From Dillenia suffruticosa (Eukaryota > Streptophyta > Magnoliopsida > Dilleniales > Dilleniaceae), in contig JAVTVX010000010.1 in NCBI GenBank assembly GCA_033439265.1, positions 8,308,001-8,372,000 on the forward strand: DNA of 64,000 nt, written 5' to 3'. Each line of letters starts with the position of its first letter. Position 1 is the stretch's first letter. Below are positions 46,850 to 57,899 of the stretch, one piece after another. The position numbers and the translations under genes are program-made. The notes under the pieces were generated by a model that made no database searches, was not told where the DNA came from, and worked only from the letters and a program-made list of their open reading frames with translations.

Positions 46850-46945
46850 GATGCGTGTGGAATGGGTTTTCGAGAAGGGGTAATCGGCAAAGTTAGGGGG
46901 GAGAATAAGTGTGTTTGACTTTTCTTTCTTTTTTTTGGTATTACA
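44404..46945 (-). repeat. 3' LTR of the full-length gypsy element
   Basis: 2,542 bp. The outer end is TGTCACGACTCG at 44404; the inner end is TATTACA at 46945, followed by the polypurine tract (AGGGGTTTAAGTAT on the minus strand). It contains a GA microsatellite at 46795-46842 (CT on the coding strand of the element), a CACTCACCTTTT block near 45720 and a GCCTAGAAGGCATCTC block near 46034. Confidence 0.92.
46795..46842. repeat. (GA)n microsatellite
   Basis: About 24 GA units in the 3' LTR of the full-length element. The equivalent place in the 5' LTR (54510-54545) has a shorter, interrupted GA tract. Confidence 0.95.
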
Positions 46946-46989
46946 ATACTTAAACCCCTAAAAACAATTTCGTTCTCGAAATTTAAAAG

Positions 46990-49900
46990 AAAATCATACA
47001 CTGACAAGGTGAAGGTATTGTTTTTGTATCGATTCTTCAGTCTCCCAAGTCTATTATTCTACTTGGTTATTTCTCCACAATACTTTCACCATTGGGATTT
47101 GCTTATTCCTTAATTGCTTGAGTTGTCAATCTAGGATTTGTACTGGCTACACCTTGAAACTCAAGTCTCGATTCATTTCTATTAGAGGAGCTTCTAATAC
47201 GTGTGAGGGATTCGGTAAATACTTTTTCAACGTGGAGACATGAAAAATATCGTGATTTTTTTCCAAATCCGAGAGTAATTTTAGCTGGTAGGCCACATTT
47301 CCAATTCTCTCAAGGATCTTGAATGGACCAATGTATTAAGAATTCAATATTTCTCTTTTCTGAAACCAGATTACACCATTCCAGGGTGATATCTTCAAAA
47401 ACACCATGTCTCCGACCTCAAATTCTAAAGGTCTTCTTCTTTTGTCGGTGTAGCTTTTCTATCTATCTTGAGCCGCCTTCATCCTTACTCAAATCACCTT
47501 CACCTTTTCTACGGTTGTCTCACCACACTTTCAATCTTTCATTTTCCAACATTATCCCAGCATAAAGACATGTGGCATTTTCTTCCGTAGAGAACTTCAT
47601 AGGATGGCATCCTAATGCTAACTTGATAGTTGTTATAGGAAAATTTAACTAATGGGAGATGCCTATCCCAACTCATTTGTAAATCCATAATACATGCCCT
47701 TAGCATATCTTCCGGTGTTTGGATTGTACGTTCTGACTGTCCATCCGTCTGTAAATGAAATGCAGTGCTAAATTTTAACTTAGAGCCCAAGGCCTCTTGT
47801 AACTTAAGCCAAAATCTGGAAGTAAATCGTGGATCACGATCTGATATAATTGATACCGGAACCCCGTGGAGTCAGATAATCTTATCAAGATACAATTTAG
47901 CTAATCTCTCCAAAGAGTAAGCATTCTAGATTGGGAGGAAATATGATGATTTAGTGAACCGATCAATAATTACCCATATAGCATCTGTCGGCTCGGAGTA
48001 CGTGGCAATTCCACCACGAAATCTATGGTAATATGCTCTCATTTCCATTTAGGTATAGGCAATGGTTGAAGCATTACGGCCGGCTTCTGATATTCGGCTT
48101 TGATTTGTTGGCACACAAGGCACCTTGCCACAAATTCAGCTATTTCCTGCTTTAACCCCAACTACCAATAAGTTTCCTTGATGGTTCTGTATATTTTATG
48201 CTCCCGGGATGCAAAACATAAGCAGAAAAGTGTACTTCTTTAAGTATAGCCTTTCGGAATTTATATTCTTGGGAACACAAATCTATTTTCCATATACCAC
48301 CATGTTATCCTTCTGGATATGGAAGTTAACACCTTTACCCTTGTGAATCTTTTCCATGATGCTCTTTAGCTTTTCATCAGTTTATTGGGGCTCTCATATA
48401 TGATCTACTAGGGTTGGTCGTACTTCAAATCTGGCCAAAAGTATACCATTGTCATTACTTGCCAACTCGACTCCTAATGTATGAAGTCCTAACAGACATG
48501 AGAGATATGAACTCCCAGACGGTAAAGAAGAAGATGTGGACTTGAGGCTTAGGGCGTCTGCAACAACATTTGCTTTACCCAGGTGATAATCAATCACCAA
48601 ATCATAGTCTTTAATCAACTCCAACCACCTTCTTTGTCTCAAATTGAGCTCATTTGAAGTGAGCAGTACTTGAGACTCTTGTAGTCAGTGAAGACAATGG
48701 CAGCAAGTTTTTGCTCATGGATGGGATAATTCAATTCATGCTTCTTCAACTGTTGAGAAGCGGAGGCGATCATTTTATCACCTTGCATCAAAACACATCC
48801 CAACTCTTGTTTACTGGCGTCACTATAGACCACATAGTTGCCACCGCCAGTGGGAAAAGCAAGTATGGGAGCGGCAGTGAGTCTCCTCTTGAGTTCCTAA
48901 AAAATCTGTTCACACTTATCACTCCATTCAAATTTAACTCCTTTCTAAGTCAAACTAGACAATGGAGTTACAATTCTAGAAAATCCCTCTACAAATTTTC
49001 GATAATATCCTGCCAATTCGGAAAAACTTCTCACCTCGGTGACATTCTTGGACTGTTCGCATCTCAGAATTTCCTCTACCTTCTTCAGGTCAACAAATAT
49101 TCCCTCTTCGGATACAATATACCCTAAGAAGCCAATCTTCCTTAACCAAAACTCGTACTTGGAGAATTTGGCATATTGTTGCTTCTCTAGGAGAGTTTAC
49201 AGCACAATATGGAGATATTTTGAGTGGTTCTCATCATTTTTGGAATACACTAAGATGTCATCAATGAAAACAATAATGAACTTGCCAAGATAGTGGTGGA
49301 AGATTCAGTTCATAAGGTCCATGAAAGCTGTAGGAGCATTTGTCAAACCGAAATCCATCATCAAAAACTCGTAATGACCATACCACGTCCTAAACGCAGT
49401 CTTGTGGACATCATTATCTTTTATCCTCAATTGGTGATAGCCCAATCTCAAATTGATATTCGAAAAGATACTAGCACCTTAGAGTTGATCGAACAAGTCT
49501 CAATCCTATGCAACGGGTACTTATTCTTGATGGTCATCTTATTCAACTGTTGGTCGTCTATACACAATCTAAGGGTGCCATCTTTCTTTTCACGAATATA
49601 ACCGAAACACCCTAGGGTGAGGTACTCAACTTGATGTACACCTTGTCCAACAATTCCTAAAGTTGGACCTTCAATTTTTTCAATTCCGTAGGTGCCATTC
49701 GATACTGAGGGATTGAAATAGGTATAGTTCCCAGAGCCAACTCGATTGCAAAGTCAAACTTCAAAACTAGAGGTAAATCGGGCAATTCGTCTGGGAAGAC
49801 CTAAAAAATTCATTCACCATTAGAACGTTTATCAATTCTAAGCTCTGTATAGTGGTGTTGATGATGTGGGCTAAGTAAGTTTCATAGCCCTTATACATCA

Positions 49901-50320
49901 ATTTCTGTGTCTCTAATACCGAGATTACACAATTCGGTAAGACTTGCCGTTCACTAGTGAACATAAGTGGAGGACATCCGGGTCCACAGAATTCCACCTC
50001 CTCGGTGAAGCAATTCACTGAAACTCGGTGGAGGTGTAACTAGTCCATACCTAGTATGGCATCAAATTCCCTCATTTTGAACGAAATCAAGTCCGCCTCG
50101 AGAATCTCACCTTCTACTACCACTTTGTATGTCTTGTACACGAAATCCCTTTTTAACTATTCTCCCAATGAAGTGATAACCAATAACTCCTCTTTAAGTG
50201 GGGTGAAAGGCCTATTCGAGTGTTTAACGAATTCCGTGCTTACAAAATAATTATTTGATTCCATATCAATTAAAACACAAGCATCAACCCCAAAAATTCT
50301 CATCATACCTATATATACAA
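46990..50320 (-). pseudogene. pol polyprotein of full-length gypsy element: PR, RT, RNase H, IN, chromodomain
   Basis: Read from 50320 downwards. Protease (50320 to about 49770) reads GVDACVLIDMESN where relatives have DTGS, so the catalytic triplet is destroyed. RT (about 49700-48900) is recognisable through MKTIMN and FRSTN-containing antisense words but is frameshifted. RNase H (48394-48833) contains [16 protein letters not shown] and [20 protein letters not shown], then NVVADALS. Integrase (about 47540-48250) contains CVPTNQSRI-type zinc-finger remnants and [18 protein letters not shown] with the catalytic Glu region. The C-terminal GPF/Y and chromodomain region (46990-47400) is broken. 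No complete polyprotein can be made. Confidence 0.85.
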
Positions 50321-50519
50321 GAGATAAAATTAATTCTCAATTTAAATCAAACTCAATTCAAAATTTAAATCCTGAATGCCAATAAAACTATCATTAATTA
50401 TCGAAGTAAGTCCCAATCACTTAATATCATGCAATATCTCTAATATGACTCAAATTAAAATCATACAATCATGATCACATAATGTTTATATTCAAATTCT
50501 AAGTCATCAAGTTCAAGTT

Positions 50520-51850
50520 CAGGGTGCCTTCTCGTTAGTCATTGCAAATATCCTTGCTTGAGCTCTTGCTTGTGGACGCTGGTTTGGAGTAGCTACTATG
50601 TTGCTCCCCGTCCATGGTGTAACATTATGAGGTGCGGTAGGAGCATTAGCTTGGCTGCCCATAGATCCACTAGGGCGCTCTCAACTTGTCTAACCTCCCC
50701 GCCCCAACTCCGGACAAACATTGCGAAAATAGTCCTCCTTTTCGCATTGATAGCACCTTTTAGGTGCTTGACATACCCCAAAATTGAACTTCCCATAGTT
50801 CCTATACTTGTCCTTCATATTCCCTGTCGATTTGCTCCTTGACGATGTAGTAGGAGTAGGGTCCCCAAAATGAGACATGCGTTGGTCTTGAGGAATGCTG
50901 ACAGATCCAGTAACAGGAGCTCTACCATAGGAGCCCGCGCTCTTACTCTGCTTTGAACCCAGGCTCGATGCATGTTAGGACTTCCTTTTTCTTTTTCTGT
51001 CCCTCTCTTGTTTTTCCCCTTTCTTCCACCATTTTCTCATCCCTTAAGACCAATTCCAATACATACTTGTAAGTATAGGTTGATGTGACAAACATCTTCT
51101 GTCGGATGACAAGTTTAGACCTTCTTCAAACATGAAACGCAAGTACTCATCGGAAGTCGTGAATTCCAGGACAAATATGGACAATTTTTGCAACTCCGTC
51201 TCATATTCCGCCACCGACTTGTTGCCTTGGCAGAGATGAAGAGATTCCTTTTTTTTTAATCTCAGTAAAACCGAGTATAGTACTTCTTGTCGAATTTCCT
51301 AAGGAATTCGTTCCAAAAGATAGGTATCGAGGATCTCTCTTTAAGACTATCCCACCAAGCTCGTGCATCTTCGTCTGATAATTTCACGGCCACCCTTAAT
51401 TTCAATTCATCGTCCAGCCTCATGTCATACACTATCTTCCTAACCCGATTAATCCAATTCTTGGATATCGTCGCATCACTTGTCCCCGTAAAGGTGACAC
51501 ATCCAAGTTGTCGGGCTTTCTTGATCAACTTGTACAGTTCAAAGGTTAGATGGAGGATTGGAGTAGCCACTAAAGTGGGAGGAGCAATTTGTCCTGACGG
51601 AGGAGTAGTTGGAATGGTTGGCCTTGGTGGAGAAGGATTTGGCGCTTGAGGAGGAACTTGAAGATGAGCGCCATATGTATTCCACCACTCAATCCATTAC
51701 TGGAGAGCATCGAGTGGAGGTGGAGGAATCCTTGTTGAAGATGTCGAGTACATACTTGTTGCAGCCAGAGGAGAAGTTGGAGCATGTAAGGATGATTAAT
51801 CATCGTTCTCAGAAGAAGGAATCTCGCTAACATTCCTCATCCTTGGTCTA
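50520..51850 (-). pseudogene. gag of full-length gypsy element
   Basis: Nucleocapsid gene. The start region reads IIPPRPRMRNVSEIPSS where the sister copy at 63517 starts MPPRRRTRN, so the initiator ATG has become ATT. The capsid part (51262-51570) reads LGCVTFTGTSDATISKNWIN and LSDEDARAWWDSL, ending FLRKFDKKYYTRFY then a stop. The zinc knuckle near 50740 is CYQCEKEDYFRNVC, with the histidine replaced by tyrosine. Stops near 51790, 51690 and 51262 also break it. Confidence 0.85.
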
Positions 51851-52108
51851 GGAGGAATGATTCCTATAAGAAAAGACACTATCGTTAACTCACTAAATTC
51901 GGCATTGGGTTAGGTATTTATCCCTCTAAAAAATAAAAGTGGTCCTAGTTCTTAAGAATTCATGGAAAATTTTTATACATCCATTGAAAAATCTTTTAAA
52001 ATTTGTAATTTAAAAAAGAAAAAAAAAACGCTTTTACAATTTTTAGAAAACTTTTGGAGATATTTGGAAATATTTCAAACCTTTAAACATTTAAAATCAT
52101 AAACCTGA

Positions 52109-52120
52109 CTCTGATACTAA
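52109..52120 (-). other. Primer-binding site of full-length gypsy element
   Basis: On the minus strand TAGTATCAGAGT (consensus TGGTATCAGAGC, complementary to initiator tRNA-Met), seven bases after the LTR end TGACA. The sister copy has the exact TGGTATCAGAGCC at 63260. Confidence 0.8.
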
Positions 52121-52126
52121 TAGAAT

Positions 52127-54647
52127 TGTCATGTCCCAACTCTCTCGTTGAGCACGCGACAATACCGCGTTATTTCGGTATATGGGCAGCATCTCCCTCT
52201 ATACTGGAATAGTGCAAGGCATTCAACTTATTTAAAACAATTCAAATATCACCTTAATGACCATCCTAAGTCATCCATTATTAAAGGCATGCATTTTCAC
52301 ATAATTTAACGATCAATCTGATCCATCCCTATTCATGCACGCATGCAAATGGACCAACCTGACCATTCCATAATTCTCATAAATTTACAATCTCAAAATA
52401 GTTCAAAATTCACATTGAAGTGTCCAAATGTCCAAATTTAAACAATAAAAATTGTAGGAGGAGTTTTTAAATCAAGAAAATACAAGTTTATTTTCATAGG
52501 AGTATAGATTTCTCAAATACTTATCTAAAGAAAGCTAAGCAAGTATTTAACAAATCCAATCAAAATAAAATGTATAAAGATTTTCTTCCATGGATCATTT
52601 TACACCAATTCAAAATAAAGTCTTCATGTCAAATACCTAACTATACTCAGCAACTATTCTCTTCAGTTTGGCTCCAAAGTAATGTCTTCCGCCTAAAATT
52701 CCTCTAAAAAAAATTTAAAAGAAATGAGTGAGTATTTAAAATACCCAGTGAGTGGAGTACAATGGCATGCAACGCATAAATGAGGAGTGAAAATGGTTAT
52801 GCCAACATCATATACAAAGTGCATTGCTATAAATGAAAACATTGGTATAAAACAACTTATTTCAAACCACCATGACTCATGCGAAAAAACAAATAATTTA
52901 CATTCATATTCCATAATTTTGGGATATGTCGAAATCATTATTCTACCAATAGCCATTGATAGGATCCGTCAAGTGGCTTTTTTTTCACTATTTTCTAAAA
53001 ATCCCTTTCATTTTGGCAATAGCCCGGAGCTCCGTGGGGTGCATCCACGTTATCACAGCGGTTTGGGAAGGCTCTCCAACCCATCTAACACCAAGCCAAA
53101 TTAAACAATCTTGACCACACAGCCCCAATTACCCGGTTCAAGGCAAGACTTAGGCTATAACCCTTTTTTAGCACCATGTTATCAAAATTTAGTTTATAAA
53201 TTAATTCGAACTCAAATTTCAACGTAAAACAACAATATACGTTTTGCATGAGTATTCAATTATAACACGATGCAAATAATTCAGTAATTTAGTACAAGAG
53301 TCATAGATTTATTCAAATTTCATTTTAAACATACCACATTCACAAAATATTATAAATCTAGTTTGAATTCATTCCAAAATTCAATTTATGAAATATAATT
53401 AAAATTAGTTTACTCATTTATATGAAACATAACCGCCCATTCACCTTTTGAGAGGGTAATCACTTCCAAATTTTCCAATTAAATGAGAATTATCCCTCTT
53501 TTAGCTCTCTCAATGTCTTAACTTAATTTATTGGTCTTAATTTAATCATTAAATCACATACCAATAGTAGAACAATCATTTCTCCTTAATATTTTCACAA
53601 TTCTAATTTTTCAATAAATTTTCTGATATGTGCAGTCATGGGAAAATAGCTATAACTTTCACTACACATATCCAAATCTCATGATTCTTATCTCAAATTA
53701 AGGATAAGACATAAATCTAGAAGTTTCATGTTTAGAGTTTAGCCTAATTCAGCCTATAAGGTATCTCAAAATTGAAGGAAAGACAGGTAGCCGGAACAGG
53801 TCAGAACAGAACATTTTTTACACCATGAAATTCTTTGAAAAATCATAACAAATTCAATTTTTATCTGATTTCAACGAATCATACTGCATTTTCAAGATAT
53901 GGGAGTTTAGTTTCATATACAAAAAGCCCCACTTGATTCGCTTTTGTGTAGAGAAAGTTATGATATAAAGACCACAGTATGCTCAATTGCCCATTATGCA
54001 AAATTATGGATTTCAGCCCAATATGAAACTTTGCATTCTAGTCTAGTAACTCCTCATATTCAATCTAAGTCTAGAATTAAGTAACAATTCAAAAATATCA
54101 TACATAACCAACATTCATAGGCATTCATCCTATATCATAAAGTAATTAGGTTTCTAGCATGCTCAACAACCCCACTCATCCTTACTCAACCTAGGCAGCT
54201 AGAGTACAGAACATTAGAATTTCAAGGGGAAAGTTAACAGGTTCGAATGCAGCAAAGTAGGTCATCATCCATATGGTTTCTCATACTAAAAATGACAGGA
54301 AATCAAGTGAAAATCAAAGGAAGCAAATACCCACTCATCTAGGGTTTCTTCGTATGTTAAACAGATGAGATAAGGATTTTGACCTGAAAACCAAAATCAA
54401 ACCATGGATTTGCTCTTTCACATGAAAGGATTACATCTGCAAAGTCACGAATTTTGATCGTACTCAAAGATTTGATTCAATGATGGAGACAGAGCAAGCA
54501 TAAAATCAACGAAGAGAGAGAAAGAGGGGGGAAGAGAGAGAGATGAAGGAGATAGGGGTGGAATGGGTTTTCGGGAAGGGGTAATTGGGAAAGTTGGGGG
54601 GAGAATAAGAGTGTTGACTTTTCTTTCTTCTTTTTTTCAGTATTATA
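52127..54647 (-). repeat. 5' LTR of the full-length gypsy element
   Basis: 2,521 bp, aligned throughout with 44404-46945. The outer end is TATTATA at 54647 (TATTACA changed by one base) next to GTAGG. It includes TTATCACAGCGGTTTGGG near 53055 and ATTGAAGGAAAGACAGG near 53771. Confidence 0.92.
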
Positions 54648-56235
54648 GTAGGAGGGGTGAGTATATACTATACTCATTGAGTGATATGCACATTGCACAT
54701 AAATAAGATTTATGTGGTGGATATATTGAACATATATAATTCAAATTCTCATGTCTTTTTCAAGATTATTCAGTACTAAATAGATTTTTCAATTATCATG
54801 ATTCAATAATATATACATCCAATTAGTTTACATTTCCAAACATAAGATAACCAAAATTGTTGTTCCTAACAAAAGTCTATCATGATTTAAGATGACACTG
54901 CCAAAGGTTTTAGAAATTTAACTTTACAAATGTCCCCTTCCTTGGTGTTGGAGTTGGTATTTCATTGATGATGCAACCAACTATTTCACGTCCTTATTTA
55001 TCATATCATCTTTGGTCATGAATGCATCGTACATGCTCAGTTACATACCATGATCTACTAACCCCAACCACATCACCTGATAATTCGTGCCATGGTAGAG
55101 AAATAACTAGTGATTTTTTGGAAATCAGACTTTTCCCTCCAAACCAATCATATGCACCATTTTTCAAAATTCATAAATCAATTTTATGTGTTATCAGTTT
55201 AACAATTACGCAATAGTATTCAACATGACAATGTATTCAATATTAATAAATCAATATAACACATTGACTCATTCAAATCAAATATAATATATTGAAGTTC
55301 AAAATTTAACTTTGGAATATTCCATACATACTAAAACATATAAAATTCAAGTTTTAAAAATCATTTAAAATTTTAATAATAATATTTTTCTTATTTAAGT
55401 GCTAGCATGCAACCACTCACAGTTTGGGAAGAGTGCAAACTCCCACTAATCCAAATTCTTGACTCTACGTTTCGTTGAAGGACTTCCATCTAAATTTTTA
55501 TATGTACTATAATATAAAAGTAAAGTTAGACACCAATACATTGTTCATTTTCATCTCAAATCATCAAATCTAATTAATAAAACATAATTTTTGTACATAC
55601 AAGTTTTAGAAAAATGACCATAACTCAAATTAAAATTCTCGAATTGTGAAAATTCCAATTTTCACGTAAAAATTAAATATAACACTATGACTTTTATGTT
55701 TATATTCAAAGTCCATTCTATTCACATAAAAATATTCAAATCCATAATATGATATCCTAATTTCATAAGTCAATTTTTACATAGCAACTAAAAAACTATC
55801 ATAACTTTTACTACACAAATTCAATTTAGGTGATTCAGGTCTCAAATTAAAAATAAGATATAGATCTACAACTTTTATGTTTAGACTTTAGCCTAACTCA
55901 ATCTAGAAGATAGCTTAAAATGCAACAAATCCCATGGCTAGAACAGGATAGAAAACAAGGGATTTTTGCAGAATAAATTCTTTTGAAAAATCACAAAAAA
56001 TTCAATTATCATCAAAATGTATAATACGATATATCATTTTAGAGTCCTAAAAGTCTAGTTTAGTAGGAACAAACCCTCTCCATTTACTAATGTGCAGAGA
56101 AAGTTATGATCGAAAAATCACAGCATGCTCAAATTGTCTAGCTTATAACGTTCATGGTTTTCATTCCATTCTCATCCTAGAATGGATGCTCAAATCGAAA
56201 GTTATGGTTTTCATTCCATTCTCAAAGTGCAACCA
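54648..56235 (-). mobile_element. Older gypsy LTR, right part
   Basis: Continues from 44403 after the inserted element. It shows CAACCACTCACAG near 55411, then GGTCTCAAATTAAAAATAAGATATAG near 55837 and AGCCTAACTCAATCTAGAAGATAG near 55890, diverged forms of LTR family II blocks. A 21-bp word beginning ATGGTTTTCATTCC is duplicated at 56154 and 56204 beside the junction with the plus-strand element. Confidence 0.65.
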
Positions 56236-57279
56236 ATCATCCTACGGTTGAGTTGTCAAAGTTACTCAAAGAAGCGAGGCAGTTCGAATGTAAAAATTTT
56301 TCTAGCACTTGTGACGTCTCAGTAGCCAAGGAATAGATTGGCCGAATTCAAGAAACTATCATTGATATGAGGTTCATGAAGTTGTGGATGGTAGTAAAAT
56401 TGCTGGATAAGGGAGCCAAAGCCTAGGGGGAAAATGAGAAGGCCAGACCAACCACGCCTCTCTCTTGGGTAGATTTTCTAAGAGCTTTTGAAAAAAAAAT
56501 ATTACACTCGGTTTTATAGGGACCAGAAGAGAGAAGAGTTCTTCAAACTTGTTCAGGGAAATAAAACGGTGTCCGAGTACGAGACAGAGTTGAGAGAACT
56601 TGCTACCTATATTCCAGAGTTTGTGAACTCCGAATGAGTCCTTATGTGCAAAATTTGAATCGGGACTGAATCTGAGCATACTTTCCAAGATGTCTTGGAT
56701 TTTGCCTTAAAGGTCGAGAAAATAGTGATAGAAAGGGAGCAAGTTCGAGAGCATGGGAAGAGGAAGAGGCCCAGTGGTTTTATACAGGGCCAAGGTCCCA
56801 AGAAGAGAAGAAGTATGGGCTTTTTTAGTGGTAGATCTGTTTCAGGACCGGTTGGCTCTCCACAAGGCCAACGCGTGTCCCAATTTAAAATCCCTACTTT
56901 CGATACTGTTTCGGGAAGCTAATCAATGGGTAATAGGAAGGAAAAGTACAAGAACTGTGGCAAGTTTCATTTTGGGATTTGCCAAGCACCCAATAGGTGC
57001 TACCACTGCTAAAAGGAAGGCCATTTCCATAATGTTTGTCTGGAATTGGGACGAGGAGGCCAAGCAAGTAGGGATCGCCCTAAGGGATCTATGGGTAACC
57101 ATGCAAACACTTTTATTCCACCTCTAGCTAGCACACCACGGACGGGGATTGGGAGCAACACTGTAGCTGGTCCAACCCAGCGACCCCAAATGATGGCACA
57201 AACCAAGATCTATGCTATGACCAATGAGGATTCGCAGAACAACCCTGACATAGTCACAAGTAAATTTTCTAGAACTTGA
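56236..57279 (+). pseudogene. gag of plus-strand gypsy element, 5'-truncated
   Basis: Starts in mid-gag; the homologous point of the second copy is 63819, 302 bp inside its gag. It includes TPLSWVDFLRAF, then FEKKYYTRFYRDQKREEFFK and VSEYETELRELATYIP. The zinc knuckle near 57000 is CYHC-stop-KEGHFHNVC, with the conserved residue after the second Cys turned into TAA/TAG. Stops also lie near 56330, 56430 and 56637. A serine/threonine tail (TNEDSQNNPDIVTSKF) leads to the protease. Not functional. Confidence 0.85.
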
Positions 57280-57486
57280 ATTTGGTGATTTAGGAATTTG
57301 AATGTAAATATGATGAAATTATGATTGCTTGACTCTAAATTTATGAAATATTAGTGATGTTGCATGATATTAAGGTGAATAGAGGTGATTTTGATAATTG
57401 ATGATGATTTGATGACATTGAGGATTTTAAATTCTAATTGTGTTCAATTAATTTAGGAATTGATCCTTTTTTTTCGTATGTGTAGG

Positions 57487-57829
57487 CATGATGAAAATTT
57501 TTGGAGTTGATGCTCGTGTTTTAATTGATACTGGGTCTAAGTTTGCCAAGCACTCGAATAGATCCTTAACCCCACTCGAAAAGGAGTTATTGGTTGTCAG
57601 TCCATTATCGGAACGGTTGTACAAAAACGCCGTGTTCAAGGCCTGTGAAGTAGAGGTAGAAAGGGAAATTCTTGAAAAGGACTTGATTATGTTAGAAATG
57701 AGGGACTTCGATGCTAGATTGGGCATGGATTGGTTACACCCTCGTAGGGCTTCTATAAACTTGTTTACTAAGGAGGTAGAGTTCCGTAGACCAAAATATC
57801 CTCCGCTTGTATTTGTTGGTAAACGGTGA
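57487..57829 (+). pseudogene. Gypsy protease, plus-strand element
   Basis: MMKIFGVDARVLIDTGS gives an intact catalytic DTGS. About six residues that normally follow (NNYFVSTE-like in the sister copy) are missing, and the frame resumes at FAKHSNRSLTPLEKEL. It ends DFDARLGMDWLHPRRASIN and a stop at 57829. Because of the deletion beside the active site it is probably inactive. Confidence 0.85.
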
Positions 57830-57899
57830 GTCTTACTGAATTGTGTAATCTCGGCATTGGAGGCACGAAAATTAGTGCACAAAGGTTGTGAAGCTTACC

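Larger units (their letters stand above)
44404..54647 (-). mobile_element. Full-length Ty3/gypsy retrotransposon (LTR family II), TSD GTAGG
   Basis: 10,244 bp. Left LTR (3', 44404-46945) and right LTR (5', 52127-54647) begin TGTCA and end TACA/TATA on the plus strand. GTAGG flanks both ends (44399-44403 and 54648-54652). On the minus strand the order is LTR, primer-binding site, gag, protease, reverse transcriptase, RNase H, integrase, chromodomain, polypurine tract, LTR. The order with integrase last marks Ty3/gypsy. The RT-to-integrase coding is full of stops. The two LTRs differ clearly, so the insertion is not recent. Confidence 0.95.
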
